DNA of 64,000 nucleotides from Mycolicibacterium mageritense (GTDB lineage: Bacteria > Actinomycetota > Actinomycetes > Mycobacteriales > Mycobacteriaceae). Each line of letters begins with the position of its first letter. The first letter of the stretch is position 1. Location: positions 186,001 to 250,000 of the forward strand of contig NZ_AP022567.1 in NCBI RefSeq assembly GCF_010727475.1, read 5' to 3'. The position numbers were made by a program, and so were the translations under genes. The notes beneath the pieces are model-generated. The model had not been told where the DNA came from. It saw nothing but the letters and a program-made list of their open reading frames with translations, and searched no databases. This document shows positions 1 through 13,811 of the stretch, one piece after another.

Positions 1-113
1 CGCGCCGCGGTGACGGTCCGCACCTCGTACTCATAGCCGTCCGGGCCGGTTTCGATTCGACGCGTCGACAACGCCGGCGGCAGTCGCCGCGGTTCCCGAC
101 GTCGCCGCGCCAT
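1..113 (-). CDS. Small basic conserved protein, N-terminal part (cut by window edge)
   Basis: Reading the minus strand from an ATG at 113 gives an open frame to the window edge. It begins MARRRREPRRLPPALSTRR and continues with acidic and aromatic residues. The start codon overlaps the nucS stop codon as TGATG, so the two genes are probably translated together. The Arg/Pro-rich beginning matches the small actinobacterial protein usually found after nucS and annotated only as 'ATP/GTP-binding protein'. No function can be assigned from 37 residues. The real C-terminus lies outside the window. Confidence 0.6.
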   Translation of the reverse strand, partial: MARRRREPRRLPPALSTRRIETGPDGYEYEVRTVTAA

Positions 114-787
114 CAGAACAGCCGGTACTCGTCGTTGTCCATGCCCCGCATCTGGTCGTAATCCAAAGTCACGCAACGGATCCCGCGGTCGGTCGCCAAG
201 GTACGAGCTTGCGGCTTGATCTGCTGGGCCGCGAAGACGCCGGCGACCGGAGCCAGCAGACTGTCCCGGTTGAGCAGCTCGAGGTAACGCGTCAGCTGTT
301 CGACCCCGTCGATCTCACCACGCCTCTTGATCTCCACCGCCACCGAACGGCCCAGCTCGTCGCGGCACAGCAGATCCACCGGACCGATCGCGGTCGGGTA
401 TTCGCGACGCACCAATGTGTAACCCGCGCCGAGCAACTCGACATGTTCGGCGAGCAAGACCTGTAGGTGCGCCTCGACGCCGTCCTTCACCAGACCGGGA
501 TCGACGCCGAGTTCATGGCTCGAATCATGCTCGACGTCCTCGACCGTGATCCGCAGTTGCTCACCGGCCTTGTTCTCCACCACCCACAGCAGGCCTGCCC
601 CATCCGAGCTTTCCTCGGTCACCCAACACGGTGGGCTCATCCAGTTCAGGGGCTTGTAGGCACGGTCGTCGGCATGCACGCTGACCGACCCGTCGGCCTT
701 GAAGAGCAGAAGCCGGCGAGCCGATGGCAGGTGGGCCGTCAACCGGCCCACGTAGTCGACGGTGCACTGGGCAATGACGAGGCGCAC
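113..787 (-). CDS. nucS: Mismatch-specific endonuclease NucS/EndoMS
   Basis: This 224-residue protein has the two-domain NucS architecture: an N-terminal beta-rich DNA-binding domain and a C-terminal RecB-like nuclease domain. The nuclease signature includes GPVDLLCRDELG followed by VAVEIKRRG, which supplies the Asp and Glu-x-Lys metal ligands. NucS cleaves both strands at mismatches and gives mycobacteria a mismatch-repair activity without MutS/MutL. I chose the GTG at 787 because AAGGTGG lies at a good distance upstream. A GTG at 796 would add three residues but has no ribosome site. A divergent cyclase gene starts about 45 bases away, so the promoters must be very compact. Confidence 0.9.
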   Translation of the reverse strand: MRLVIAQCTVDYVGRLTAHLPSARRLLLFKADGSVSVHADDRAYKPLNWMSPPCWVTEESSDGAGLLWVVENKAGEQLRITVEDVEHDSSHELGVDPGLVKDGVEAHLQVLLAEHVELLGAGYTLVRREYPTAIGPVDLLCRDELGRSVAVEIKRRGEIDGVEQLTRYLELLNRDSLLAPVAGVFAAQQIKPQARTLATDRGIRCVTLDYDQMRGMDNDEYRLF

Positions 788-833
788 CCGATCCACCTTA
801 GGGGCACGCCCGACGAACTAGGCTGACGGCACA

Positions 834-2438
834 ATGAACGCTGACAATTCGGTCGCCCGGCGACTGGGCCGCGTCCTCGAAACAGTCACGCGGCAGAGCA
901 GCAAGATCCCCGACACGCCGGAATTCGGCTCGTGGATCCTGGGCCGGGTGTCGGAGAGCCAGCGCAAGCGGCGGATCCGCATCCAGCTGATCCTGACGAC
1001 GTTCGTGATCGTCGCGAACCTGCTGGGTATCGGGGTCTCCCTGCTCATCGTCACGGTCCTGTTCCCGACCCCGAGTGTGTTCGACTCGCAGGTGCTCTGG
1101 ATCACGTTCATCCTGGCCCCGGCCTACATCGCCACGGCTCTTGTGGTCGGCGTGTTCTGGGCGACCAACCGTGTGATCCGCAACGTTCGGTGGTCCTTGG
1201 AGGGGCGGCAGCCGACCATCGCCGATCAGCGCAACACGTTCTTTGCGCCGAACAAGCTCACCATCGTGCTGCTGTTCCTGTGGGGGCTGGGCACTGCCGT
1301 CCTCACCACGGCCTACGGCCTGGTGAACACCAACTACATTCCGAAGTTCTTGCTGGGCATCAGTTTTCCCGGGATCGTGGTGTCCGTCAGCTGCCACCTG
1401 TTCACCGAGTTCGCACTGCGGCCCGTGGCTGCACAGGCGCTGGAGGCCGGCCCGCCGCCCGTGCGGCTGGCACCGGGAATCATGGGCCGCACCATGGTGG
1501 TGTGGTTGCTGAGTTCTGGGGTGCCCATCTTGGGCATCCTGCTGGCGGCCGTGTTCGCCTTGACCCTGGAAAACTTGACGCCCACGCAATTCGGGTTCGC
1601 CGTGATCGGGCTGGCGGTCTTCGCACTGATCTTCGGGTTCCTGCTGATGTGGATCCTGTCGTGGCTCACCGCTACGCCCATCCGTGCTGTCCGGGCTGCG
1701 CTGAATCGCGTCGAACAGGGCGATCTCGACACCAATCTGGTGGTGTTCGACGGCACCGAACTGGGGCAGTTGCAGCGCGGATTCAACTCGATGGTGCACG
1801 GCCTGCGGGAACGCGAACGCGTCCGTGACCTGTTCGGCCGCCACGTCGGTCGCGAGGTGGCCGCGCTGGCCGAGCAGGAGAAGCCCCAGCTGGGCGGTGA
1901 AGAACGGCACGCCGCGGTCATATTCGTCGATGTCATCGGTTCCACCCAGCTGGTCACGAGCCGACCCGCGGTCGAGGTCGTCGACCTGCTCAACCGATTC
2001 TTCGCCGTGATCGTCGACGAGGTGGACCGCCATCACGGCCTGGTCAACAAGTTCGAGGGCGACGCTGTGCTGGCCGTGTTCGGCGCACCGGTGCACCTCG
2101 ACCACGCCGAGGACGAGGCGCTGGCCGCGGCCCGGGCGATCGCCCGCAGGCTCCGGGCCGAGGTGCCCGAACTCGACGCCGGCATCGGCGTGGCGGCCGG
2201 CCAGGTGGTGGCGGGCAACGTCGGCGCCAAGGAACGCTTCGAGTACACCGTGATCGGCGAGCCGGTCAACGAAGCAGCGCGGCTGTGTGAACTGTCCAAA
2301 TCCATACCCGGACATCTGGTGGCCTCATCGGACACCATCGCGAACGCCACCGAAACCGAGAGCGCCCATTGGTCTTTGGGTGACACCGTGACGTTGCGTG
2401 GGCTCGACGAACCGACGCGATTGGCGATTCCGGTCTAA
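834..2438 (+). CDS. Membrane-bound class III adenylate cyclase with HAMP domain
   Basis: The 534-residue protein has about six hydrophobic segments in residues 50-285, then a HAMP linker (TATPIRAVRAALNRVEQGDL) and a C-terminal class III cyclase domain from about residue 360. The catalytic domain shows the first metal Asp in VIFVDVIGST, the substrate-specifying Lys and second metal Asp in NKFEGDAVLAVFG, and the transition-state Asn/Arg in IGEPVNEAARLCEL. It should make cAMP at the inner membrane face, with HAMP passing signals from the membrane part. It resembles the Rv1318c-Rv1320c family of M. tuberculosis. The gene ends inside the convergent glutaminase gene by four bases. Confidence 0.88.
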   Translation: MNADNSVARRLGRVLETVTRQSSKIPDTPEFGSWILGRVSESQRKRRIRIQLILTTFVIVANLLGIGVSLLIVTVLFPTPSVFDSQVLWITFILAPAYIATALVVGVFWATNRVIRNVRWSLEGRQPTIADQRNTFFAPNKLTIVLLFLWGLGTAVLTTAYGLVNTNYIPKFLLGISFPGIVVSVSCHLFTEFALRPVAAQALEAGPPPVRLAPGIMGRTMVVWLLSSGVPILGILLAAVFALTLENLTPTQFGFAVIGLAVFALIFGFLLMWILSWLTATPIRAVRAALNRVEQGDLDTNLVVFDGTELGQLQRGFNSMVHGLRERERVRDLFGRHVGREVAALAEQEKPQLGGEERHAAVIFVDVIGSTQLVTSRPAVEVVDLLNRFFAVIVDEVDRHHGLVNKFEGDAVLAVFGAPVHLDHAEDEALAAARAIARRLRAEVPELDAGIGVAAGQVVAGNVGAKERFEYTVIGEPVNEAARLCELSKSIPGHLVASSDTIANATETESAHWSLGDTVTLRGLDEPTRLAIPV

Positions 2439-3694
2439 CGGCCCGCGGCGGCCAGCGCGTCGTCCACCGAACCGAACGCTGTGAGACCCGTGCCGATCAC
2501 CGCATCGGGGTCGACCAGGTAGCCGTCCTTGCCCTGCGCCCGCAGCGTCGCACTCATGCCGGCGAGCAGAGCCCGCGCTGCGTCGTCGATGTCGTCGACC
2601 CGGGACACGTCGAGGATCGCCACATCGAAACGGTCACGTTCGCGGTCGACGGTGCGCGCCACCTGCTCTGCCCCGCAGAACAACAGATCGCCATGCGCCT
2701 CATAGACGCGGATCCGGTCCACGGGCTCGTACACGGCCCGCAGGGTGGCCCGCGAATCCCTTGCGACCGTGAGGAAATGCAGTCCGAGCTGTTCAGAGAG
2801 GCTGCGGCACACCCGAACTCCCCGCACGCTGTTGCCCTTGGCGTCCAGCAGAGGCGAGTACACCCCGATCCCCAGCTGCCCCGGCAGCACTGCGACGATG
2901 CCGCCTCCGACGCCGCTCTTGGCGGGCATCCCGACCGCGCTGACCCAGTCGCCTGCCGCGTCGTACATGCCGCAGGTCACCATCACAGACAGCGTGCGAC
3001 GCACCACCGCGCCGTCGGTCACCCGACGACCGGTCATGGGGTTGATGCCACCGCGGGCCAGAGTTGCCGCCATCCGAGCCAGGTCGGTGCTCGTCACCTT
3101 GAACGAGCATTGCCGGAAATACACGTCGAGCACGTCGTCGGGATCGCCGTCGAGCACACCGAAGCTGTCCAGCATGTAGGCGATCGCGCGGTTGCGGCTG
3201 CCGGTCGCCTTCTCCGACGCGTACACCTGATGATCGATCTCCAACCGGCGGCCGGCGAAACCCGAGTAGAACTCCTGGATCAGGTCGAACTTCTCGTCCG
3301 CCGTCCGGCCCGGCACGAGCGAGACCGCGGCGATCGCACCCGCATTGATCATGGGGTTCTTGGGCATGTTGGTGACTTCGTCGACACTGATGACGTTGAA
3401 CGCCTCCCCGGAGGGTTCGACGCCGATCCGCGCGTCGACAGCACATTGCCCGATGCGGTCAAGCGCGAGCGCATAGGTGAACGGCTTGGAAATCGACTGG
3501 ATGGTGAATTCGACTGTTGCGTCCCCGGATTCGTAGACGAAGCCATCCGAGGACGACACCGACAGAGCGAATCCCTCGGGGTCGACCCGGCTCAACTCCG
3601 GGATGTAATCAGCCAATCTCCCATCGGTGACATCGGCGTGTTCGGCGCGGATCCGGTCGAGGTACTGCTGCACGAGTTGTGCCACGATCGGCAT
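2435..3694 (-). CDS. glsA: Glutaminase with C-terminal STAS-like domain
   Basis: The first 310 residues are a serine-type glutaminase of the beta-lactamase fold that converts glutamine to glutamate and ammonia. Ser67 and Lys70 form the catalytic SxxK motif in QSISKPF. Other family blocks are NPMINAGAI, ASEKATGSRN and the C-terminal KSGVGGGIVA. Residues from about 320 to 419 are not part of the bacterial core enzyme and look like a STAS domain (DRERDRFDVAILDVSRVDDID), a fold used for regulation or protein contacts. I used the ATG at 3694. A GTG at 3712 would add six residues, and neither has a clear ribosome site, so a leaderless mRNA is possible. Confidence 0.88.
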   Translation of the reverse strand: MPIVAQLVQQYLDRIRAEHADVTDGRLADYIPELSRVDPEGFALSVSSSDGFVYESGDATVEFTIQSISKPFTYALALDRIGQCAVDARIGVEPSGEAFNVISVDEVTNMPKNPMINAGAIAAVSLVPGRTADEKFDLIQEFYSGFAGRRLEIDHQVYASEKATGSRNRAIAYMLDSFGVLDGDPDDVLDVYFRQCSFKVTSTDLARMAATLARGGINPMTGRRVTDGAVVRRTLSVMVTCGMYDAAGDWVSAVGMPAKSGVGGGIVAVLPGQLGIGVYSPLLDAKGNSVRGVRVCRSLSEQLGLHFLTVARDSRATLRAVYEPVDRIRVYEAHGDLLFCGAEQVARTVDRERDRFDVAILDVSRVDDIDDAARALLAGMSATLRAQGKDGYLVDPDAVIGTGLTAFGSVDDALAAAGR

Positions 3695-3774
3695 TCTAGA
3701 GCTCGGGCACACGCGGATCTTAGATGTCGGTTTTCCGCTAGTGCTGTCGGTGGTGGCGTGTAAACGTTGACGGT

Positions 3775-5286
3775 ATGCACGAAGATTTCGACCGCTGTTA
3801 CCGGGCTGTGCAGTCCAAGGACGCCCGGTTCGACGGCTGGTTCGTGACCGCCGTGCTCACCACGGGCATCTACTGCCGTCCGAGTTGTCCCGTTCGTCCG
3901 CCGTTCGCGCGGAACATGCGCTTCTATCCGACCGCGGCGGCCGCCCAGGCAGCGGGCTTCCGGGCCTGCAAGCGCTGCCGTCCGGACGCGTCGCCGGGAT
4001 CCCCCGAATGGAATGTGCGCGGCGACGTGGTGGCGCGGTGCATGCGGCTGATCGCCGACGGCACGGTAGACCGTGAAGGCGTCACCGGATTGGCGGCACG
4101 CGTGGGCTACACCACCCGCCAACTGCAGCGCATCATGCAGGCCGAGTTGGGCGCCAATCCGCTCGCGCTGGCCAGGGCTCAGCGCACGCAGACTGCCCGG
4201 GTGCTGATCGAGACCACCGAATTGCCGTTCAGCGACGTGGCTTTCGCGGCGGGCTTCGCGTCGATCCGTCAATTCAACGACACCGTGCGGGCCGTGTGCG
4301 ACCTGACGCCGACAGAGCTCCGCGGCCGGGCCCGAGCTCGTTTCGCACGCGAGAATCCGTCGTCTCCCGGGACGTTGTCGTTGCGGCTACCGGTCCGCAC
4401 GCCATTTTCCTACGAAGGGTTGTTCGGCCACCTGGCCGCCAGCGCTGTGCCCGGCATCGAGGAGGTGCGCGGTGACACCTTCCGGCGCACGTTGCGCCTA
4501 CCGCACGGCAACGGCGTGGTGGGCCTCGCCCCGCAGCCCGACCACGTGCGCTGCGAGCTGGTCCTCGACGATTTCCGGGATCTTTCCGCGGCGATTGCCA
4601 GATGCCGGCGCCTGCTCGATCTGGACGCGGATCCGCAAGCCGTGGTCGACGCGCTCGGCGCCGATCCGGATCTGAGCGCCGTGGTGGCCAAGGCACCCGG
4701 ACAGCGCATACCCAGGACCGTCGACGAGGCCGAACTGGCGCTGCGCGTCGTCATCGGACAGCAGGTGTCGATCAAGGCCGCGCGGACGCATGTCGGACGC
4801 CTCGTCGCCGCGTACGGGACACCCGTCAACGATGAGCGGGGTGGCCTCACCCACGTCTTCCCCAGCGTCGCGGACCTCGCGGAGATCGATCCGAAGCACC
4901 TGGCGATGCCCGCGTCACGCAAACGGACGGTCGCCGCTTTGCTGCACGCGTTGGCATCTGGAGACCTCGGTCTCGACCCGGGCTGCGACTGGCAACTCGC
5001 ACGCGAACAGCTGCTCGCACTGCCCGGCGTGGGGCCCTGGACTGCCGAGGTGATCGCCCTGCGCGGCCTCGGCGACCCGGACGCCTTCCCCGCCAGTGAC
5101 CTCGGGGTGCGACTTGCCGCGGAGCAGCTGGGCATGCCGACCGATGCTCGCGCGCTGACCGAACACAGCAGTCGCTGGCGGCCCTGGCGGGCGTACGCGA
5201 CCCAGCACCTGTGGACCACACTGGACCACGCGGTGAACGATTGGCCCCCGACGGGCGGGCAACGAATCCAGCAACGGGAGAAGTGA
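3775..5286 (+). CDS. alkA: Ada-AlkA fusion: alkylation sensor plus 3-methyladenine DNA glycosylase II
   Basis: This 503-residue protein joins three domains. Residues 1-75 are the Ada methylphosphotriester domain with zinc ligands Cys34, Cys38, Cys65 and Cys68. Residues 85-185 are an AraC-type double HTH. Residues 200-495 are an AlkA-type HhH-GPD glycosylase with LLALPGVGPWTAEVIALRG and the catalytic Asp in FPASDLGVR. Methyl transfer to the N-terminal domain should turn it into an activator of its own operon, while the C-terminal part removes alkylated bases. The same fusion is known as Rv1317c in M. tuberculosis. Its stop codon overlaps the ogt start (TGATG). Confidence 0.93.
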   Translation: MHEDFDRCYRAVQSKDARFDGWFVTAVLTTGIYCRPSCPVRPPFARNMRFYPTAAAAQAAGFRACKRCRPDASPGSPEWNVRGDVVARCMRLIADGTVDREGVTGLAARVGYTTRQLQRIMQAELGANPLALARAQRTQTARVLIETTELPFSDVAFAAGFASIRQFNDTVRAVCDLTPTELRGRARARFARENPSSPGTLSLRLPVRTPFSYEGLFGHLAASAVPGIEEVRGDTFRRTLRLPHGNGVVGLAPQPDHVRCELVLDDFRDLSAAIARCRRLLDLDADPQAVVDALGADPDLSAVVAKAPGQRIPRTVDEAELALRVVIGQQVSIKAARTHVGRLVAAYGTPVNDERGGLTHVFPSVADLAEIDPKHLAMPASRKRTVAALLHALASGDLGLDPGCDWQLAREQLLALPGVGPWTAEVIALRGLGDPDAFPASDLGVRLAAEQLGMPTDARALTEHSSRWRPWRAYATQHLWTTLDHAVNDWPPTGGQRIQQREK

Positions 5287-5783
5287 TGACAACACTGCAA
5301 TGCCGCACCGTCGACAGTCCGGTCGGGCCGCTCACACTGGCCGGCCGGGACGGAAGGTTGATGCACCTCCGAATGGTCGACCAGACCTATGAACCCAGCC
5401 GCAACGGTTGGGTGAACGACGATTCGGCCTTCGATGCCGCCGTGACGCAACTCGCCGAATACTTCGCCGGCGACCGCACGGAATTCGAATTGGACTTGGA
5501 AATGGTCGGTACACCATTTCAGCGGCGGGTCTGGGATGCGCTGCAAACCATTCCCTACGGGCAGACGTGTTCTTACGGAGAAATTGCGCGAGAAATCGGA
5601 TCGCCTGGCGCTTTCCGTGCCGTCGGATTGGCCAACGGGCACAATCCGATTGGAATCATCGTGCCGTGCCATCGCGTGATCGGAGCCAATGGCAGCCTCA
5701 CGGGTTATGGCGGTGGTTTGGACCGCAAAAGGGCGCTTCTCGAATTGGAGAAGAGCCGCCGGGAGCCGGCCCTTTTCGACTGA
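5286..5783 (+). CDS. ogt: Methylated-DNA--protein-cysteine S-methyltransferase
   Basis: The 165-residue protein carries the active-site motif PCHRV with Cys128 as methyl acceptor. The preceding RAVGLANGHNPIGIIV strand-helix is typical of the family. It removes O6-methylguanine lesions by a one-time transfer to Cys128. The ATG at 5286 overlaps the stop of the Ada-AlkA gene, so the two are one operon that should be induced by alkylation. The operon runs head-on towards the rrn operon, and the strong hairpin at 5801-5832 sits between them. Confidence 0.95.
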   Translation: MTTLQCRTVDSPVGPLTLAGRDGRLMHLRMVDQTYEPSRNGWVNDDSAFDAAVTQLAEYFAGDRTEFELDLEMVGTPFQRRVWDALQTIPYGQTCSYGEIAREIGSPGAFRAVGLANGHNPIGIIVPCHRVIGANGSLTGYGGGLDRKRALLELEKSRREPALFD

Positions 5784-5800
5784 CGTCGGATACAAAAATG

Positions 5801-5832
5801 CCCGGGCCCCCAATCGAAATTGGGGGCCCGGG
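5801..5832 (-). terminator. Intrinsic terminator of the rrn operon
   Basis: A perfect 14-bp stem (5801-5814 with 5819-5832) with a CGAA tetraloop lies just after the 5S gene. On the minus strand it is followed by CATTTTTGTA, a good T-tract. On the plus strand the hairpin also lies 17 bases after the ogt stop, followed by ACTTAATTTG, so it may also end the ogt transcript. Confidence 0.88.
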
Positions 5833-5842
5833 ACTTAATTTG

Positions 5843-5957
5843 TGTTCGGCGGTGTCCTACTTTTCCACCCGTGTGGGTAGTATCATCGGCGCTGGTAGGC
5901 TTAGCTTCCGGGTTCGGGATGGGTCCGGGCGTTTCCCTGCCGCTATTACCGCCGTAA
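5843..5957 (-). rRNA. rrf: 5S ribosomal RNA
   Basis: The minus strand has the typical mycobacterial 5S sequence of about 115 nt, from TTACGGCGGTAATAGCGGC at the 5' end through CCCGAACCCGGAAGCTAAGC to AAAGTAGGACACCGCCG near the 3' end. The terminal stem pairs GGCGGT with the ACCGCC near the 3' end. It is the last gene of the rrn operon. The exact ends are estimated to within a few bases. Confidence 0.95.
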
Positions 5958-6082
5958 CTCTATTCTCTTGTGTGTTCAAGAGTGAATTCTTGGGTTGTTT
6001 TGGTGGTGGGGTGTGGCACCCCCGGGTGTGGGGGTGTGTGTGGTGTGGTTGCGAGCGGTGTCGTTTTTCCCTGTGTTTGGGG

Positions 6083-11087
<5,005 letters not shown>

Positions 11088-11437
11088 CCCCCCGGACAAA
11101 CCAGGGCAGAATTCGAATCAGAAAAATCCGATCACAAACAAAAGACACCAAAACTGGCATCAAAAAACAACAACCACACCCTAAACGGGAAAAAGAATGT
11201 GGCCAAAAACAACAAACAAAAACCACCAAACACACTATTGAGTTCTCAAACAACAGACCAGATTTTTTCGGTTCCCCCTCTTCAGGGCAACCCTGCCAGC
11301 TTAAACCATCTTCGTCAGAGAGTCAAGCGGCTTTGTCTCCCCGCTGCCGGGGCAACTCGATTAGATTAGAACTTCTCTCCTCCGCGAGTCAAATCCGCTG
11401 GTCAGAGGCTTTTCAGTCCAACCGCAGCCGACTCGAC
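11088..11437 (-). promoter_or_regulatory. rrn promoter and leader region downstream of murA
   Basis: Two sigma-A-type promoters can be read on the minus strand. The distal one has TTGACT (11387-11392), an 18-bp spacer and TAATCT (11363-11368). The proximal one has TTGACT (11321-11326) with a -10 near TTTAAG (11300-11305). Downstream the leader contains GAGAACTCAATAGTGTGTTT (about 11230-11252), the conserved mycobacterial rrn leader block linked to boxA-type antitermination and RNase III processing. A promoter set just after murA is the layout known for mycobacterial rrnA. Confidence 0.75.
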
Positions 11438-12691
11438 CTAGGTTACCCGCTCGATCTCCGCTCCCAAACTCACCAGGTTCTCGACGAACAACGGGTAGCC
11501 CCGATCGATGTGGAAGACGTCGTGAACCTCGGTGTCGCCGTCGGCGACCAAGCCCGCGAGCACCAGCCCGGCGCCGGCACGGATGTCCGACGACCACACC
11601 GGAGCACTCGATAGCTGCGGGATCCCCCGGATCACGGCATGGTGCCCGTCCGTACGGGCGTCCGCGCCGAGCCGGATCATCTCCTCGACGAAACGGAATC
11701 GCGCCTCGAAGACGTTCTCGGTGATCATCGACGTGCCGTCAGCGATCGAGGCCAAGCCGATCGCCATCGGCTGCAGGTCGGTCGGGAAGCCCGGGAACGG
11801 CAGGGTCGCGACGTTGACGGCCTTGGGTCGCTCGTATTGCACGACCCGGAAGCCGTTGTCGTTCTGGGTCACGGTGGCGCCTGCGTCGTGCAGCTTGTGC
11901 AACACGAGCTGCAGGTGCTGCGGATCGACCCCGGTCACCGAGATGTCACCGCGCGTCATCGCAGCCGCGATCCCCCACGTCGCCGCGACGATGCGATCTC
12001 CGATTACCCGGTGCTCGGTGGGATACAGGCGATCCACCCCGGTGATGGTCAGCGTCGACGTACCCGCCCCGCTGACCTTGGCGCCCATCTGGTTGAGCAT
12101 CGCGCAGATGTCGACGATGTCGGGTTCGCGCGCGGCGTTGTGGATCGTGGTCACCCCCTCGGCCAGCACCGCCGCCATCAGGATGTTCTCGGTCGCGCCG
12201 ACCGACGGAAACTCGAGCTGGATCTCGGCACCGCGCAGGTGGTCGGCCTCGGCGACCACGCAGCCGTGCTCGATGTTGCATCGCGCTCCGAGCTGGCGCA
12301 GCCCCGCCTGGTGCATGTCGAGGGGTCGCGAACCGATCGCATCACCGCCGGGCAGCGCAACCTTGGCTCGCTTGCACCGACCGACGAGCGGCCCCAGCAC
12401 ACATACCGAAGCCCTGAACTGGCGCACCGCCGCGAAATCGGCGTCGTACTTGGGCTCGTCCGGCGACGTGATCCGAACTGTCTCGCCATCGAGTTCCACC
12501 GTCGCCCCGAGGCCACGCAGCACCTCGGCCATCAGCGGCACGTCGAGAATGTCGGGGCAGTTGGTAATCGTGCTGGTGCCCTCAGCCAGCAGTGCGGCCG
12601 CCATCAGCTTCAGCACGCTGTTCTTCGCTCCGCCGACAGCAACTTCGCCCGACAACCGGCTACCGCCGGTGACCACGAATCGCTCGCTCAC
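11438..12691 (-). CDS. murA: UDP-N-acetylglucosamine 1-carboxyvinyltransferase
   Basis: The 417-residue enzyme adds enolpyruvate from PEP to UDP-GlcNAc, the first committed step of peptidoglycan synthesis in the cytoplasm. Visible blocks are GGAKNSVLKLMAAALLAEG near the N-terminus and PGGDAIGSRPLDMH. The position that is Cys in fosfomycin-sensitive MurA is Asp in mycobacteria, and this protein reads VGRCKRAKVALPGGDAIG in that region. The GTG at 12691 gives the normal family length. Longer frames upstream are not supported. The gene is immediately upstream of the rrn promoters and may contribute readthrough. Confidence 0.95.
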   Translation of the reverse strand: MSERFVVTGGSRLSGEVAVGGAKNSVLKLMAAALLAEGTSTITNCPDILDVPLMAEVLRGLGATVELDGETVRITSPDEPKYDADFAAVRQFRASVCVLGPLVGRCKRAKVALPGGDAIGSRPLDMHQAGLRQLGARCNIEHGCVVAEADHLRGAEIQLEFPSVGATENILMAAVLAEGVTTIHNAAREPDIVDICAMLNQMGAKVSGAGTSTLTITGVDRLYPTEHRVIGDRIVAATWGIAAAMTRGDISVTGVDPQHLQLVLHKLHDAGATVTQNDNGFRVVQYERPKAVNVATLPFPGFPTDLQPMAIGLASIADGTSMITENVFEARFRFVEEMIRLGADARTDGHHAVIRGIPQLSSAPVWSSDIRAGAGLVLAGLVADGDTEVHDVFHIDRGYPLFVENLVSLGAEIERVT

Positions 12692-12790
12692 GCGGCTTAG
12701 TGTAAGCAGCCGAGGGTTCAGTTTCAGAACGCTCGGCGAGAACATCGGCGGACGTGGAACGGTTGATCGGCCCCCCGGTACGGTTCTTCC

Positions 12791-13363
12791 ATGGCTGTTC
12801 ACCTGACCCGCATCTACACCCGCACCGGTGACGACGGCACTACCGGGCTCAGCGATTTCAGCAGAGTCGCGAAGAACGACAGCAGGCTCGTCGCCTACGC
12901 CGACTGTGACGAAGCCAACGCGGCTATCGGGGTTGCGGTTGCTGTGGGGAATCCGGATGAACGCATACGCGCCGTGTTGCGCCAGATCCAGAACGACCTG
13001 TTCGACGCGGGCGCGGATCTGTCCACTCCCGTGGTCGAGAATCCCGAACATCCGCCACTCCGCATCGCGCAGTCCTACATCGATCGACTCGAGTCCTGGT
13101 GCGACGAGTTCAACGAACCACTGCCGGCGTTGAACTCGTTTGTGCTGCCGGGTGGGACACAACTCTCGGCATTGCTACATGTCGCGCGCACCGTGGCCCG
13201 GCGTGCCGAAAGGTCGGCGTGGCTTGCTGTCGCCGAGCACCGCGAATCGGTGAGTGTTTTGCCGGCCAAGTACCTCAACCGGCTTTCTGACCTGCTTTTC
13301 ATCCTGTCGCGCGTGGCGAATCCGGACGGCGACGTGCTGTGGAAGCCGGGCGCCGATCAGTAG
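12791..13363 (+). CDS. pduO: PduO-type ATP:cob(I)alamin adenosyltransferase
   Basis: The 190-residue protein starts with the family signature IYTRTGDDGTTGLSDFSRV, which forms the ATP site, and continues as a helical bundle. The central part contains FVLPGG and the conserved ARTVARRAER, and the C-terminus has LNRLSDLLFILSR. The enzyme transfers the adenosyl group of ATP to cob(I)alamin to make coenzyme B12. It is divergent from murA across a gap of 99 bases and convergent with DUF2550, overlapping it by seven bases. Confidence 0.92.
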   Translation: MAVHLTRIYTRTGDDGTTGLSDFSRVAKNDSRLVAYADCDEANAAIGVAVAVGNPDERIRAVLRQIQNDLFDAGADLSTPVVENPEHPPLRIAQSYIDRLESWCDEFNEPLPALNSFVLPGGTQLSALLHVARTVARRAERSAWLAVAEHRESVSVLPAKYLNRLSDLLFILSRVANPDGDVLWKPGADQ

Positions 13364-13803
13364 GTGCGCCGGCGCGCCCGCGGAGACGGGCGTGATTCGA
13401 GCCACGACGTGAACGCCGTCAAGGCGCCCCGGTCGAGTGCGATCTCATATCCTTGGCGCCGCTCGGGACTCGTGTCCCGCAGTTCGAGCACCACGATCTC
13501 GGACGTCATGATGTCGAATTCGTCGCCACGCGGGGAACGCCGTGAAATCACTTCGAGGCCGCGGCGGCTGAGCCGCCGGTCCGGCCACCACCGCAGGCTG
13601 GAGAGCCGGTAGAAACCGGCCTCCCCGCCGCGGTACCGCATCACACCGTGCCGCCAACCGTGACCGCCCACCGCCGGGATGTCGCGAAGAATCGCCGCAG
13701 TCCCGCCGACCTGTCGTAGCTTCCACAGTCGGTAGCACAGTGCGCTGACCACCAGTGCCAGCACACAGATCAGCGCGACCATGACAATCATGAGCGCGCT
13801 CAT
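13357..13803 (-). CDS. DUF2550 single-span membrane protein
   Basis: From ATG 13803 the product has 148 residues. It starts with one hydrophobic span (MIVMVALICVLALVVSALCY), followed by a basic, tryptophan-containing cytoplasmic domain (WRHGVMRYRGGEAGFYRLSSL). This is the DUF2550 protein always found after atpC in mycobacteria. It starts eight bases after the atpC stop, so it belongs to the atp operon. No biochemical role is established, and the context suggests a link to the ATP synthase or membrane. Confidence 0.8.
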   Translation of the reverse strand: MSALMIVMVALICVLALVVSALCYRLWKLRQVGGTAAILRDIPAVGGHGWRHGVMRYRGGEAGFYRLSSLRWWPDRRLSRRGLEVISRRSPRGDEFDIMTSEIVVLELRDTSPERRQGYEIALDRGALTAFTSWLESRPSPRARRRTY

Positions 13804-13811
13804 CTGCAACG

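Noticed and set aside
798..2315. 505-residue open frame opposite the cyclase gene
   Set aside because: Rich in His, Gln and Arg with no motif. It is the codon-bias shadow of the real cyclase.
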